A DNA stretch of 64,000 bases from a bacterium (GTDB taxonomy: Bacteria; Vulcanimicrobiota; Vulcanimicrobiia; Vulcanimicrobiales; SCRA01), in contig SCRA01000019.1 of the NCBI GenBank assembly GCA_004297985.1, positions 25,720 through 89,719 of the forward strand, written 5' to 3'. The position numbers and the translations under genes were made by a program. The notes below the pieces were generated by a model. That model was not told the DNA's origin and did not search any database. It worked only from the letters and a program-made list of their open reading frames with translations. Position 1 is the first letter of the stretch. Every line of letters starts with the position of its first letter. Positions 56,787 through 64,000 of the stretch are shown here, piece after piece.

Positions 56787-57898
56787 AAGTCGCCTTTGCT
56801 GGTGGAGGCACCGGTGGTCACGTCTACCCGGCGCTCGCGCTTGCCCAGGCGCTCAAGGAGCGCGATCCCGGCGCGGAGATCCGCTTCTTCGGCATGTCCG
56901 ATGGCATCGAAGCGCGCCTCGTAGCGGCGGCGGGCTACCCGTTCGAGGCGGTTCCAGGGGCGCCCCTCGAACGTAAGCTCTCGCTCGCCACATTGCGCAC
57001 GGCGGCCGTCAACGTCGCTGCGCTAGCGATCGCTTTCTCCAAGCTGGCATCGTTCAAGCCGCAGGTGCTGATCGCAACCGGCGGCTACGTCAGCCTCCCC
57101 GTCGTTTGGGCCGCTTGGCTTCAACGGCCGCTCTCCCACACTCGCATCGTACTGCTGGAGCCGAACGCCGCACCCGGCCTTACCAACCGTTTAGCCGCGC
57201 CGCTGGCCGACGAGGTCTGGGGCGCCTACGCCGATGCCGCGCAGGTCTTCGGCGGGAAGTTCCAGATGACGGGCGTCCCCGTGCGTCCCGAGGTGCGCCG
57301 CCTGCGCCCCAAAGACGTTGCGCGCAAGGCACTGGGCCTCGATCCCGCGCGGCCCACGCTGTTGGCGATCGGCGGCAGTCAAGGGGCCCGTAAGATCAAC
57401 CAAACGCTCGCTTCGCTCGTGACGCGGCGAGCGCTCGACGGCTGGCAAGTGATCCACGTCACCGGCGCGCGCGACTACGAGTGGATGCAGGCGGAGGAGC
57501 ACGACCTGGCCCCTGGAAATAGCGTAGCGCTCCTGCCGTATCTCGATGACATGGCGCTCGGTTATGCCGCCGCCGACCTTGTCGTGGCGCGTGCGGGTGC
57601 CTCGACGCTCGCGGAGCTCGCGGCGACGGGCACCGCCTCGATCCTGGTGCCCTACCCATTCGCGGCGGAGAATCACCAGGCCAGGAACGCGGAGGTCTTC
57701 ACGCGCGCAGGCGCAGCGGTGACGATTGCCGATAACGAAGTCGACGGCGATCGCTTGTGGTGGACGCTGGTCGAGCTGCGGGCACCCGGGAAGTTGGAGG
57801 CGATGCGAGCCGCCGCCCGCGGACTGGCACGTGACGATGCGGAGCGAGCGCTCGTGGAGCGCCTGCTGAAGGGGAGTGCGCTCCCGGAGGAAGTTTGA
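56783..57898 (+). CDS. murG: UDP-GlcNAc:lipid I N-acetylglucosaminyltransferase MurG
   Basis: A 371-residue GT-B glycosyltransferase: AFAGGGTGGHVYPALA, LLEPNAAPGLTNRLAA, LAIGGSQGARKINQTL, VVARAGASTLAELAATG and PYPFAAENHQARNAEVF. It makes lipid II from lipid I on the cytoplasmic face. It starts with TTG 56783, overlapping the ftsW stop by 4 nt. Confidence 0.96.
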   Translation: MKVAFAGGGTGGHVYPALALAQALKERDPGAEIRFFGMSDGIEARLVAAAGYPFEAVPGAPLERKLSLATLRTAAVNVAALAIAFSKLASFKPQVLIATGGYVSLPVVWAAWLQRPLSHTRIVLLEPNAAPGLTNRLAAPLADEVWGAYADAAQVFGGKFQMTGVPVRPEVRRLRPKDVARKALGLDPARPTLLAIGGSQGARKINQTLASLVTRRALDGWQVIHVTGARDYEWMQAEEHDLAPGNSVALLPYLDDMALGYAAADLVVARAGASTLAELAATGTASILVPYPFAAENHQARNAEVFTRAGAAVTIADNEVDGDRLWWTLVELRAPGKLEAMRAAARGLARDDAERALVERLLKGSALPEEV

Positions 57899-59295
57899 GC
57901 CAGAGTTCGGGGTACGTCCACTTCGTCGGCATCGGCGGCATCGGCATGAGCGCGCTGGCGCGCGTGCTCATCGCGCAAGGTGTCGCCGTCTCCGGGTCGG
58001 ACCTCAATGCATCGCCTCGCCTGCGTCAACTGCGCGAGCTCGGCGCGCGCGTCGCCGTCGGCCACCGTGCGGAGAACATCGAGGGCGTGCGCCGCGTAGT
58101 CGTCTCCTCGGCGATCCCGGTGGAGAATCCCGAAGTGCGCGCCGCTCGCGAGCGCGGTATCCCCATCGTTACGCGCGGGGTCTTGCTCGCCGAAGTGATG
58201 GAGGGGCGCTGCGGCATCGCGATCTCCGGCACGCACGGCAAGACCACCACTACGACGATGGTGGCGGCAGTGATGGAGGCGGGCGGCCTGGATCCCACCG
58301 TGCTCGTCGGAGGGGAGATCATCGGTCGCGGCGTCAACGCCAAGCTGGGTGGCGGCCGCTACTTGGTGGCGGAGAGCGACGAGTCGGACGGCTCCTTTCT
58401 CGAGTTGCGGCCTCGCATCGCCGTCGTCACCAATATCGAGAACGATCACCTCGCGCACTACGGAACGTTCGAAGCGCTCTGCGACGCCTTCCGCGAGTTC
58501 ACTGATCTGCTCCCCGACGACGGCTTGGCCGTCATCGGCGTCGACTGCGAGAGCTCCGCGCATGTGGCGGCGATACCGCGCGCCGCACGCACCATCACCA
58601 CGGGGCTGAGCGAGCGCGCCGAGATCGCGGCCAGCGATCTGGTGCAGACATCTGGCGGAAGCCGCTTCACCGTACGGTTCCACGGGAAGCCGTTGCTCGA
58701 GGTCGCGCTCTCCGTTCTCGGCTTGCACAACGTGGCCAACGCGCTGAACGCCGTGGCGGTGGGCCTGGAGTTGGAGATTTCCGTCGAGCTGATCGCGCGC
58801 GGCCTGCGCGACTTTCGCGGCGTGCGCCGCCGCTTCGACGTGCTCTTTCGCTCGAGCGACGTGGCCGTGGTCGACGACTACGCCCACCATCCTACGGCCG
58901 TGGCCACGACGATCGCCGCGGCGCGCCAGTACTGGCCCGGGCGGGTGGTCGCCGCGTTTCAGCCGCATCGCTACACGCGCACCGCGTATCTCATCGACGA
59001 CTTCGCGCACGCGTTGACCGGCGCCGACGAAGTCGTGGTGGCCGGCATTTACGCTGCCGGCGAGGAGCCGATGCCCGGTGTCACCGGCGAGACGATTGCG
59101 GAGCGCCTGCGCGTTCACGCGCCGGGGATGAGCGTCACCTACGTGGCCGACCGTGCCGCCGTGACGGACGCGCTGATGGCGCGTGCCGTGCCGGGAACGC
59201 TGCTGCTGTGCATGGGCGCCGGCGACATCACCGCGCGTGCCGCCGAGGCTGCCGCGCGCTTGCGCGAGGCGGAGATGGCCGCCGCGCATGGCTAG
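57895..59295 (+). CDS. murC: UDP-MurNAc:L-alanine ligase MurC
   Basis: A 466-residue Mur ligase: HFVGIGGIGMSALARVL, SSAIPVENPEV, P-loop ISGTHGKTTTTTMV, AESDESDGSFLELRP, VTNIENDHLAHYG, and VVDDYAHHPTAVATTI. It starts the peptide stem with L-Ala. TTG 57895 follows GGAGGAAG and overlaps murG by 4 nt; the end overlaps murB by 8 nt. No fusion to murB, unlike in some bacteria. Confidence 0.96.
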   Translation: MSQSSGYVHFVGIGGIGMSALARVLIAQGVAVSGSDLNASPRLRQLRELGARVAVGHRAENIEGVRRVVVSSAIPVENPEVRAARERGIPIVTRGVLLAEVMEGRCGIAISGTHGKTTTTTMVAAVMEAGGLDPTVLVGGEIIGRGVNAKLGGGRYLVAESDESDGSFLELRPRIAVVTNIENDHLAHYGTFEALCDAFREFTDLLPDDGLAVIGVDCESSAHVAAIPRAARTITTGLSERAEIAASDLVQTSGGSRFTVRFHGKPLLEVALSVLGLHNVANALNAVAVGLELEISVELIARGLRDFRGVRRRFDVLFRSSDVAVVDDYAHHPTAVATTIAAARQYWPGRVVAAFQPHRYTRTAYLIDDFAHALTGADEVVVAGIYAAGEEPMPGVTGETIAERLRVHAPGMSVTYVADRAAVTDALMARAVPGTLLLCMGAGDITARAAEAAARLREAEMAAAHG

Positions 59296-60223
59296 CCGCA
59301 GCATCATCGAGGCCGCCGAGCGCGCCGCGCTCGAAGCGGCCTGCGGCGACCACATCGCCTTCGACGCGCCGCTCGCCTCCCATACCTGGTACAGAGTGGG
59401 CGGTCCGGCCGACGCGCTGGTCGAGGCGGAGAGCACCGCGATGCTGGCCGAGGTATTGCGCATCTGCGCGCGCGCGGATCTGCCGTGGTTTGCGCTGGGC
59501 AGCGGGTCGAATCTCCTGGTTGGCGACGGTGGGACGCGCGGCGTTGTCTTCCGCCTCACCGGCGAGTTCGGCCAGACGCGCTGGAGCGAGGAGACGGCGG
59601 ACCCGTACGTACGCGCCGAGGTGGGCGCGAGCGCTCCACTGCCGGCGTTCTGTGGACAGGCCGCCCGGCGCGGTTGCATGGGCATCGCTTCGCTGGCAGG
59701 GATTCCCGGCAGCGTCGGCGGCACGCTGCGCATGAACGGCGGTACCGATCGCGAGTTCGGGGAGTTCGTCGAGGAGGTGCTGGTACAGACGCCGCAACAC
59801 CCCGAGCCGCACGCCGTCAGCATCCAGTACTACTACCGTCACACCACCCTGGCGCGGGATGCGGTGGTGGCCAAAGTGCGTCTGCGCTTCGAGCGTGGGG
59901 ACCCAGAGGTCGTGCGGGGCGAGCTCAAGGCGCGCCTCCAGCGGCGCAACGCCACCCAGCCCATCCAACTTCCCAACGCCGGATCCGTCTTTCGCAATCC
60001 TCCGGGGGACAAGGCGGGGCGGCTGATCGAGGAGGCGGGGTGCAAGGGATGGCGCTGCGGGGGCGCGGAAGTGAGTCCTCTGCACGCCAACTTCATCGTG
60101 AACCTCGGCGGCGCCACTGCGGCCGATATCGCGACGCTGATGGCACGCGTGCGGCGCCGCGTTCACGAGCGGTTCGGCGTCGGTTTGGTCCTCGAGCAGC
60201 ACATCGTGGGCGTCTTCGATTAG
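59288..60223 (+). CDS. murB: UDP-N-acetylenolpyruvoylglucosamine reductase MurB
   Basis: A 311-residue FAD enzyme: SHTWYRVGGPADALVEAES, FALGSGSNLLVGDGG (FAD pyrophosphate), GIASLAGIPGSVGGTLRMNG, the proton-donor serine in NAGSVFRNPPGDKAGRLIEE, and a C-terminal Glu in VLEQHIVG. It makes UDP-MurNAc with NADPH. The YRxS segment reads YYYRHT. Length and motifs fit the short, B. subtilis-like type. ATG 59288. Confidence 0.95.
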   Translation: MASRSIIEAAERAALEAACGDHIAFDAPLASHTWYRVGGPADALVEAESTAMLAEVLRICARADLPWFALGSGSNLLVGDGGTRGVVFRLTGEFGQTRWSEETADPYVRAEVGASAPLPAFCGQAARRGCMGIASLAGIPGSVGGTLRMNGGTDREFGEFVEEVLVQTPQHPEPHAVSIQYYYRHTTLARDAVVAKVRLRFERGDPEVVRGELKARLQRRNATQPIQLPNAGSVFRNPPGDKAGRLIEEAGCKGWRCGGAEVSPLHANFIVNLGGATAADIATLMARVRRRVHERFGVGLVLEQHIVGVFD

Positions 60224-60242
60224 AGAGATGGAGAGAGCTGAG

Positions 60243-61187
60243 ATGAAGCGCGTCGCCGTCCTGATGGGTGGGCCCTCTTCGGAGCGAGAGGTCTCCATCG
60301 CCACCGGCACGGGAGTCCTTCAAGCGCTCCAGTCGCTGGGCTATCAGGCCGAGTCGTTCGATTTCGATTACCGCGTCGTGGAGGCGTTGCGCTCCTTTGC
60401 ACCCGACGTCGTCTTCAATGCGCTCCATGGCGTGGGCGGCGAAGACGGCCAGGCGCAGGCGATCCTGGAATGGATGGGCCTTCCCTACACCGGCAGCGGC
60501 ATCCAAGGCTGCGCGATGTCGATGGACAAGCACATCACCAAGAAGCTCTTGGCGGCCGAGGGCCTGCCCACACCCGCTTGGGACGTCTTCGATCTGCGGG
60601 GCGGTACGCTGCCGCTGCTCCCCGGGCTCAATCTGCCGTTGGTGGTGAAGCCGGTCGATGAGGGCTCGAGCGTCGGCGTCACGATCGTGCGTACCCACGA
60701 TCAGTGGAAAGAGGCGATGATCGCCTACTCGGAGCGCTATGCGCGCGTGCTCGTGGAGGAGTACATCGCCGGACGTGAGTTCAGCGTTCCGGTGCTCTTC
60801 AACGACGTGCTCCCCGTGGTCGAGATCGTCTCCGAGGATGCGTTCTACTCGTACGACGCCAAGTACAAGGCGGGTGGGTCGCGCCACGTGATCCCCGCGC
60901 CGATTGGAGAAGAGTTGACGGCGCGTCTGCAGATGCTCGCGCTCTCCACGCACCGGCTGATGAATCTGCGCGACTACTCGCGTACCGACATCTTGCTCTC
61001 CCGCGAGGGGCGCCCGTACATCCTGGAAGTCAACACGCTCCCCGGCCTGACGCTTACTTCCATTCTGCCGGACGCCGCCCGCAGCGTAGGCATCGCCTAC
61101 GAGACCTTGGTCGACCGCCTGGTGCGCGCCGCCCTCGATCGCGGGCGGGAGGGGCTTGGCGCGGCGGGCTCTGCCGGCCGACAATAG
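60243..61187 (+). CDS. ddl: D-alanine--D-alanine ligase
   Basis: A 314-residue ATP-grasp ligase: VLMGGPSSEREVSIATG, NALHGVGGEDGQAQAILEWM, SMDKHITKKLL, PLVVKPVDEGSSVGVTIV, FYSYDAKYKAGGSRH (Tyr in this motif is typical of D-Ala-D-Ala rather than D-Ala-D-Lac enzymes) and ILEVNTLPGLT. ATG 60243 is preferred because GGAGAG lies 8 nt upstream; ATG 60228 is possible. It is the last gene of the visible division cluster; no ftsQ, ftsA or ftsZ follows. Confidence 0.95.
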   Translation: MKRVAVLMGGPSSEREVSIATGTGVLQALQSLGYQAESFDFDYRVVEALRSFAPDVVFNALHGVGGEDGQAQAILEWMGLPYTGSGIQGCAMSMDKHITKKLLAAEGLPTPAWDVFDLRGGTLPLLPGLNLPLVVKPVDEGSSVGVTIVRTHDQWKEAMIAYSERYARVLVEEYIAGREFSVPVLFNDVLPVVEIVSEDAFYSYDAKYKAGGSRHVIPAPIGEELTARLQMLALSTHRLMNLRDYSRTDILLSREGRPYILEVNTLPGLTLTSILPDAARSVGIAYETLVDRLVRAALDRGREGLGAAGSAGRQ

Positions 61188-61276
61188 TCGCAATTCCGCA
61201 ACGAAGCACTCCCTCGGAGGAGCGGGCACCCATCGGGCCTAAGTCTCCGCCCGCACTTCAGGAGGTTTTTTCCGTA

Positions 61277-62428
61277 ATGTCTCAAGCTCTGATCGCCCCG
61301 CCCGGCCTCGAGGGCGTTGTTGTCGCATCCACCAAACTCTCGAACGTCGAGGGCAAGATCGGCCGCTTGACCTACCGCGGATACGACATCCACGACATCG
61401 CGCCGAACGCTCACTTCGAAGAGATCGTCTACCTGTTCCACTACGGTGAGCTTCCGACGCGGGCAGAGCTCGACGACATCCGCCGCAAACTCGCCTCCCA
61501 TCGCGAGCTTCCTGCTCCGGTGGTGGCGATGATGAAATCGCTTCCCAAGGATTCCTGGCCCATGGATGTGCTGCGCACGTCCATTTCCATGCTCTCCCAG
61601 TTCGAGCCCCACAATCCTGACGGTGCCCACACCTCGGACGTCGATGGTGCGATCAAGCTGATCGCCAAGACGCCGGTGATCGTGGCGGCGTGGGATCGCG
61701 TTCGCCGGGGCCTCGAGCCGGTTGCGCCGCGCGCCGACTACGATGCGGCAGCCAACTTTCTCTGGATGCGCACGGCCGAGACGCCGCACGACGCGGCTGT
61801 GGCGGCGTTGGACATGTACCTCGTCCTCCACTGCGACCATTCGTTCAACGCTTCGACGTTCGCTGCGCGCTGCACGGCCTCGACGCGCGCCGACATCTAC
61901 GCCGCCGTCACCACGGCCGTGGCGACGCTGGAAGGAAACCTCCACGGCGGCGCCCCCAGCGAAGTGATGCACATGTTGCAGGCGATCGCCACGAAGGATC
62001 GCGTGGAGCCCTATGTGCGAGACATCGTCAGGCGGGGTGAGCGCGTGATGGGCATCGGCCACCGCGAGTACAAGGTCCGCGATCCGCGCGCTCAGCACCT
62101 CGAGGAGAAGGCCAAGGCGCTGGGCATCGCCGCCGGCGACAGCCATTGGTACGACCTGGCCGTGGCCGTCGAGCAGACGGCGGTGCGCGTGCTCCAGGAA
62201 GAGAAGCCCGATCGCGCCCTCTACGCCAACGTCGACTTCTACTCGGCGCCGATGCTCAACGCCCTGGGTATTCCCAGCGACGAGTTCACCTGCATGTTCG
62301 CGTGCGGTCGTATCGTGGGCTGGACGGCGCACATCCTGGAGCAGTTGGCGCACAACCGCATCTTCCGCCCGCAGGCCGACTACAACGGGCCCAGCGGTTT
62401 GCGCTGGGTGCCGATCGACCAACGTTGA
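61277..62428 (+). CDS. gltA: Citrate synthase (citrate/2-methylcitrate synthase family)
   Basis: A 383-residue enzyme: KIGRLTYRGYDIHDIAP, LHCDHSFNASTFAARCTAS, the first catalytic His in NLHGGAPSEVM, the second in GIGHREYKVRDPRA, and the Asp in ANVDFYSAPML. It condenses acetyl-CoA with oxaloacetate; a 2-methylcitrate (propionyl-CoA) role cannot be excluded by sequence alone. ATG 61277 has AGGAGG 11 nt upstream. It stands 89 bp after ddl and seems to be a separate unit. Confidence 0.93.
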   Translation: MSQALIAPPGLEGVVVASTKLSNVEGKIGRLTYRGYDIHDIAPNAHFEEIVYLFHYGELPTRAELDDIRRKLASHRELPAPVVAMMKSLPKDSWPMDVLRTSISMLSQFEPHNPDGAHTSDVDGAIKLIAKTPVIVAAWDRVRRGLEPVAPRADYDAAANFLWMRTAETPHDAAVAALDMYLVLHCDHSFNASTFAARCTASTRADIYAAVTTAVATLEGNLHGGAPSEVMHMLQAIATKDRVEPYVRDIVRRGERVMGIGHREYKVRDPRAQHLEEKAKALGIAAGDSHWYDLAVAVEQTAVRVLQEEKPDRALYANVDFYSAPMLNALGIPSDEFTCMFACGRIVGWTAHILEQLAHNRIFRPQADYNGPSGLRWVPIDQR

Positions 62429-62559
62429 GCCGGCATAGCCACTCCTCCGTTACCTGAAAACGCGGCCCCGTGCCGCGAAAGGAAGGCCCTCAGCTCCAAC
62501 GAGAATCGTTCCGCTAGGCGCATCCCTCTCGAGTGTGCGCCGTTAGGAGTTGGAACGAC

Positions 62560-63876
62560 GTGGATCAGGCGCTCGCGAGATCGACGCTGGCGAAGGTCAC
62601 TAGCCGGCTCATACCTTTCATGTTCATTCTCTACGTGGCGAACTTCCTCGACCGTGTCAACGTCGGGGTCGCTGCGTTGACGATGAGCAAAGACCTCAAC
62701 CTCAGCGCCGCGGCATTCGGCCTCGGCGCGGGTATCTTCTTCATCGGCTACTTCCTCTTCGAAGTGCCGAGCAATCTCATCCTCGACAAAGTAGGCGCGC
62801 GCATGTGGATCGCGCGCATCATGATCACCTGGGGGATCATCTCCTCCGCGACGATGTTCGTGAACAGCGCCGCGATGTTCTACGCGCTGCGCTTCCTGCT
62901 GGGCGTGGCTGAAGCGGGCTTCTTCGCCGGCATGATCCTCTATCTCACCTATTGGTTCCCCGCCGCGGAGCGCGCGAAGGCGGTGGCCGGATTCATGACT
63001 GCGGTCGCCGTCGCGGGCGTGATCGGCAATCCCATCTCCGGCGCGCTCTTGAAGCTGGAGGGCGTAGCCGGGCTCCACGGCTGGCAGTGGCTCTTCCTAC
63101 TGGAGGGTTTGCCTTCACTCATCCTCGGCTTCGTAGTCATCGCGTATCTCACGGATAAGCCGGAGCAGGCGACGTGGCTAAGCGAGGCGGAGCGCACCTG
63201 GCTGACCGAGCGTCTCCAGAACGAGCGGCGCGAGAAAGAGGGCCGCGAGCAGTTCAGCTTGATGCAGGCGCTGGTCAACGGACGTGTTTGGCTGCTCGCG
63301 CTGGTCTACCTCGGTATCGTCATCAGCCTCTACGGCTTCACCATTTGGCTTCCCACGATCATCAAAGGCCTCTCCGCGAGCACGGGCAATACGGCGGTGG
63401 CCTTCCTCGCTGCAATTCCGTTCCTGTTCGCCGCGATCGCGATGGTCATCGTGGGGCGCAGCTCCGATCGCAGCCGGGAGCGTCGCTGGCACGTGGCCGG
63501 CCCCGCTTTCGTAGGAGCGTTTGGGCTGATCATCTCGATCTACGTCCACTCGGCGGTGGGGGCGTTCATTGGCCTCATCATCGGTGCCGTCGGCATCTAC
63601 GCGGCCCTCGGTCCCTTCTGGACCTTCGCCCCGGCGTTTCTCACCGGGACAGCGGCCGCCGGCGGCATCGCGCTGGTCAACTCGATCGGCAACCTCGGCG
63701 GATTCTTGGGCCCGTACATCGCGGGCGCCGTGAAAACGAAGACGGGGAACTTCACCGACGCGCTGGGCGTGCTCATCGTAGCCCTCATCATCGCCGGCGT
63801 GCTGGTGCTGTTGATGCCGCATCGCGAGCCGGGGATGGTTCCCGCTGAAGGGAAGCACGCGGCGGTCACGCCCTAA
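62560..63876 (+). CDS. MFS transporter, anion:cation symporter (ACS) type
   Basis: A 438-residue carrier with about 12 membrane helices. VANFLDRVNVGVAAL near residue 25, FFIGYFLFEVPSNLILDKVG and LRFLLGVAEAGFFAGMILYLTYWFP are typical of the ACS/phthalate-permease family, which takes up organic anions (tartrate, phthalate, hexuronates). GTG 62560 is chosen because AGGAG lies about 9 nt upstream; GTG 62533 has no such signal. Related to, but clearly diverged from, the carrier at 10029-11315. Followed by a hairpin. Confidence 0.87.
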   Translation: MDQALARSTLAKVTSRLIPFMFILYVANFLDRVNVGVAALTMSKDLNLSAAAFGLGAGIFFIGYFLFEVPSNLILDKVGARMWIARIMITWGIISSATMFVNSAAMFYALRFLLGVAEAGFFAGMILYLTYWFPAAERAKAVAGFMTAVAVAGVIGNPISGALLKLEGVAGLHGWQWLFLLEGLPSLILGFVVIAYLTDKPEQATWLSEAERTWLTERLQNERREKEGREQFSLMQALVNGRVWLLALVYLGIVISLYGFTIWLPTIIKGLSASTGNTAVAFLAAIPFLFAAIAMVIVGRSSDRSRERRWHVAGPAFVGAFGLIISIYVHSAVGAFIGLIIGAVGIYAALGPFWTFAPAFLTGTAAAGGIALVNSIGNLGGFLGPYIAGAVKTKTGNFTDALGVLIVALIIAGVLVLLMPHREPGMVPAEGKHAAVTP

Positions 63877-63883
63877 GGCTGAC

Positions 63884-63908
63884 GGCGGGGAGTCGCGCGC
63901 TCCCCGCC
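63884..63908 (+). terminator. Hairpin after the MFS gene
   Basis: A perfect 9-bp stem (GGCGGGGAG / CTCCCCGCC) with loop TCGCGCG, 8 nt after the MFS stop and 12 nt before hisB. No U-tract follows, so it may be a weak or factor-dependent terminator. Confidence 0.5.
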
Positions 63909-63920
63909 GAAACCCGGCCC

Positions 63921-64000
63921 ATGCTTGCACCAGAGTCCACCCGGCGCGCCGAGATCGAGCGGCACACCAAGGAGACGCAGATCTCCCTGGAGCTCGACCT
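63921..64000 (+). CDS. hisB: Imidazoleglycerol-phosphate dehydratase HisB, 3' partial
   Basis: The first 26 codons read MLAPESTRRAEIERHTKETQ and continue ISLELDL at the window edge. The pattern RRAEIERxTKET-I-LDL is the conserved opening of imidazoleglycerol-phosphate dehydratase, sixth step of histidine synthesis. ATG 63921. The Shine-Dalgarno is weak. The rest of the gene and probably other his genes lie to the right. Confidence 0.85.
   Translation, partial: MLAPESTRRAEIERHTKETQISLELD

Noticed and set aside
1..64000. Long antisense open frames over many genes (for example opposite 31248-32405 and 41897-44398)
   Set aside because: They arise from GC-rich codon bias, lack family motifs and Shine-Dalgarno sites, and lie opposite clearly conserved genes.

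Overview
The window is one contiguous, very gene-dense stretch of GC-rich bacterial chromosome. By eye it is about two-thirds G+C, with many GTG and TTG starts and many 1-11 nt gene overlaps. LptC-, LptD- and LptF-like proteins and apolipoprotein N-acyltransferase imply an outer membrane. The MurE DNPR motif implies meso-diaminopimelate peptidoglycan. A high-GC diderm with an MraZ-led division cluster that also holds a CofE-like gene fits an uncultured lineage such as Eremiobacterota (WPS-2). That placement is only a guess, because there is no rRNA or taxonomic marker to compare. I see no tRNA, rRNA, CRISPR array, prophage or insertion sequence.

Layout. 1-3313: end of a branched-chain amino-acid-type ABC importer (livG fragment, livF), a dienelactone hydrolase, and a matching periplasmic binding protein on the other strand. 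3472-6711: a tricorn-like S41 protease. 6791-12817: a tightly overlapped operon of acyl-CoA dehydrogenase, APH-like kinase, DUF6285 protein, histidine phosphatase, MFS carrier and FGGY (gluconate-type) kinase. 12855-15387: an ABC exporter pair with a small membrane protein. 15466-17138: a less GC-rich restriction-modification island (BglII/BstYI-like nuclease, MT-A70 methylase). 17220-22371: an orphan peptide-binding lipoprotein, a truncated GluQ-like gene, then a VOC protein, an MBL-like/cupin fusion and an FAD oxidoreductase. 22386-31209: two acetyltransferases, a LysR regulator, an alpha-2-macroglobulin-like protein, polA, a DUF192 protein and mutM. 31248-38693: an S1-domain protein, a second orphan peptide-binding lipoprotein, a hydrolase, coaE, malonyl-CoA decarboxylase, D-aminoacylase and a KGG-repeat stress protein.

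38740-61187 is a large envelope region: lptC-lnt; a lipoprotein plus a small unknown gene; lptD-lptF-lytic transglycosylase; then, divergently, mraZ-rsmH-ftsL-ftsI-murE-murF-(CofE-like)-mraY-murD-ftsW-murG-murC-murB-ddl. Almost every junction in the last group is a 1-11 nt overlap, so it probably forms one translationally coupled operon making lipid II and the septal synthase. In front of mraZ a good promoter is followed by four TGG boxes at exact 10-bp spacing, the geometry of the known MraZ operator. The window closes with citrate synthase, an MFS carrier and the first 26 codons of hisB.

Points most worth a second look: the CofE-like gene inside the division cluster, the MraZ operator that may face two envelope operons, the MBL-like/cupin fusion operon, the truncated GluQ, the mixed restriction-modification pair, a hairpin whose loop carries a start codon, and two divergent genes starting from the same CATG.
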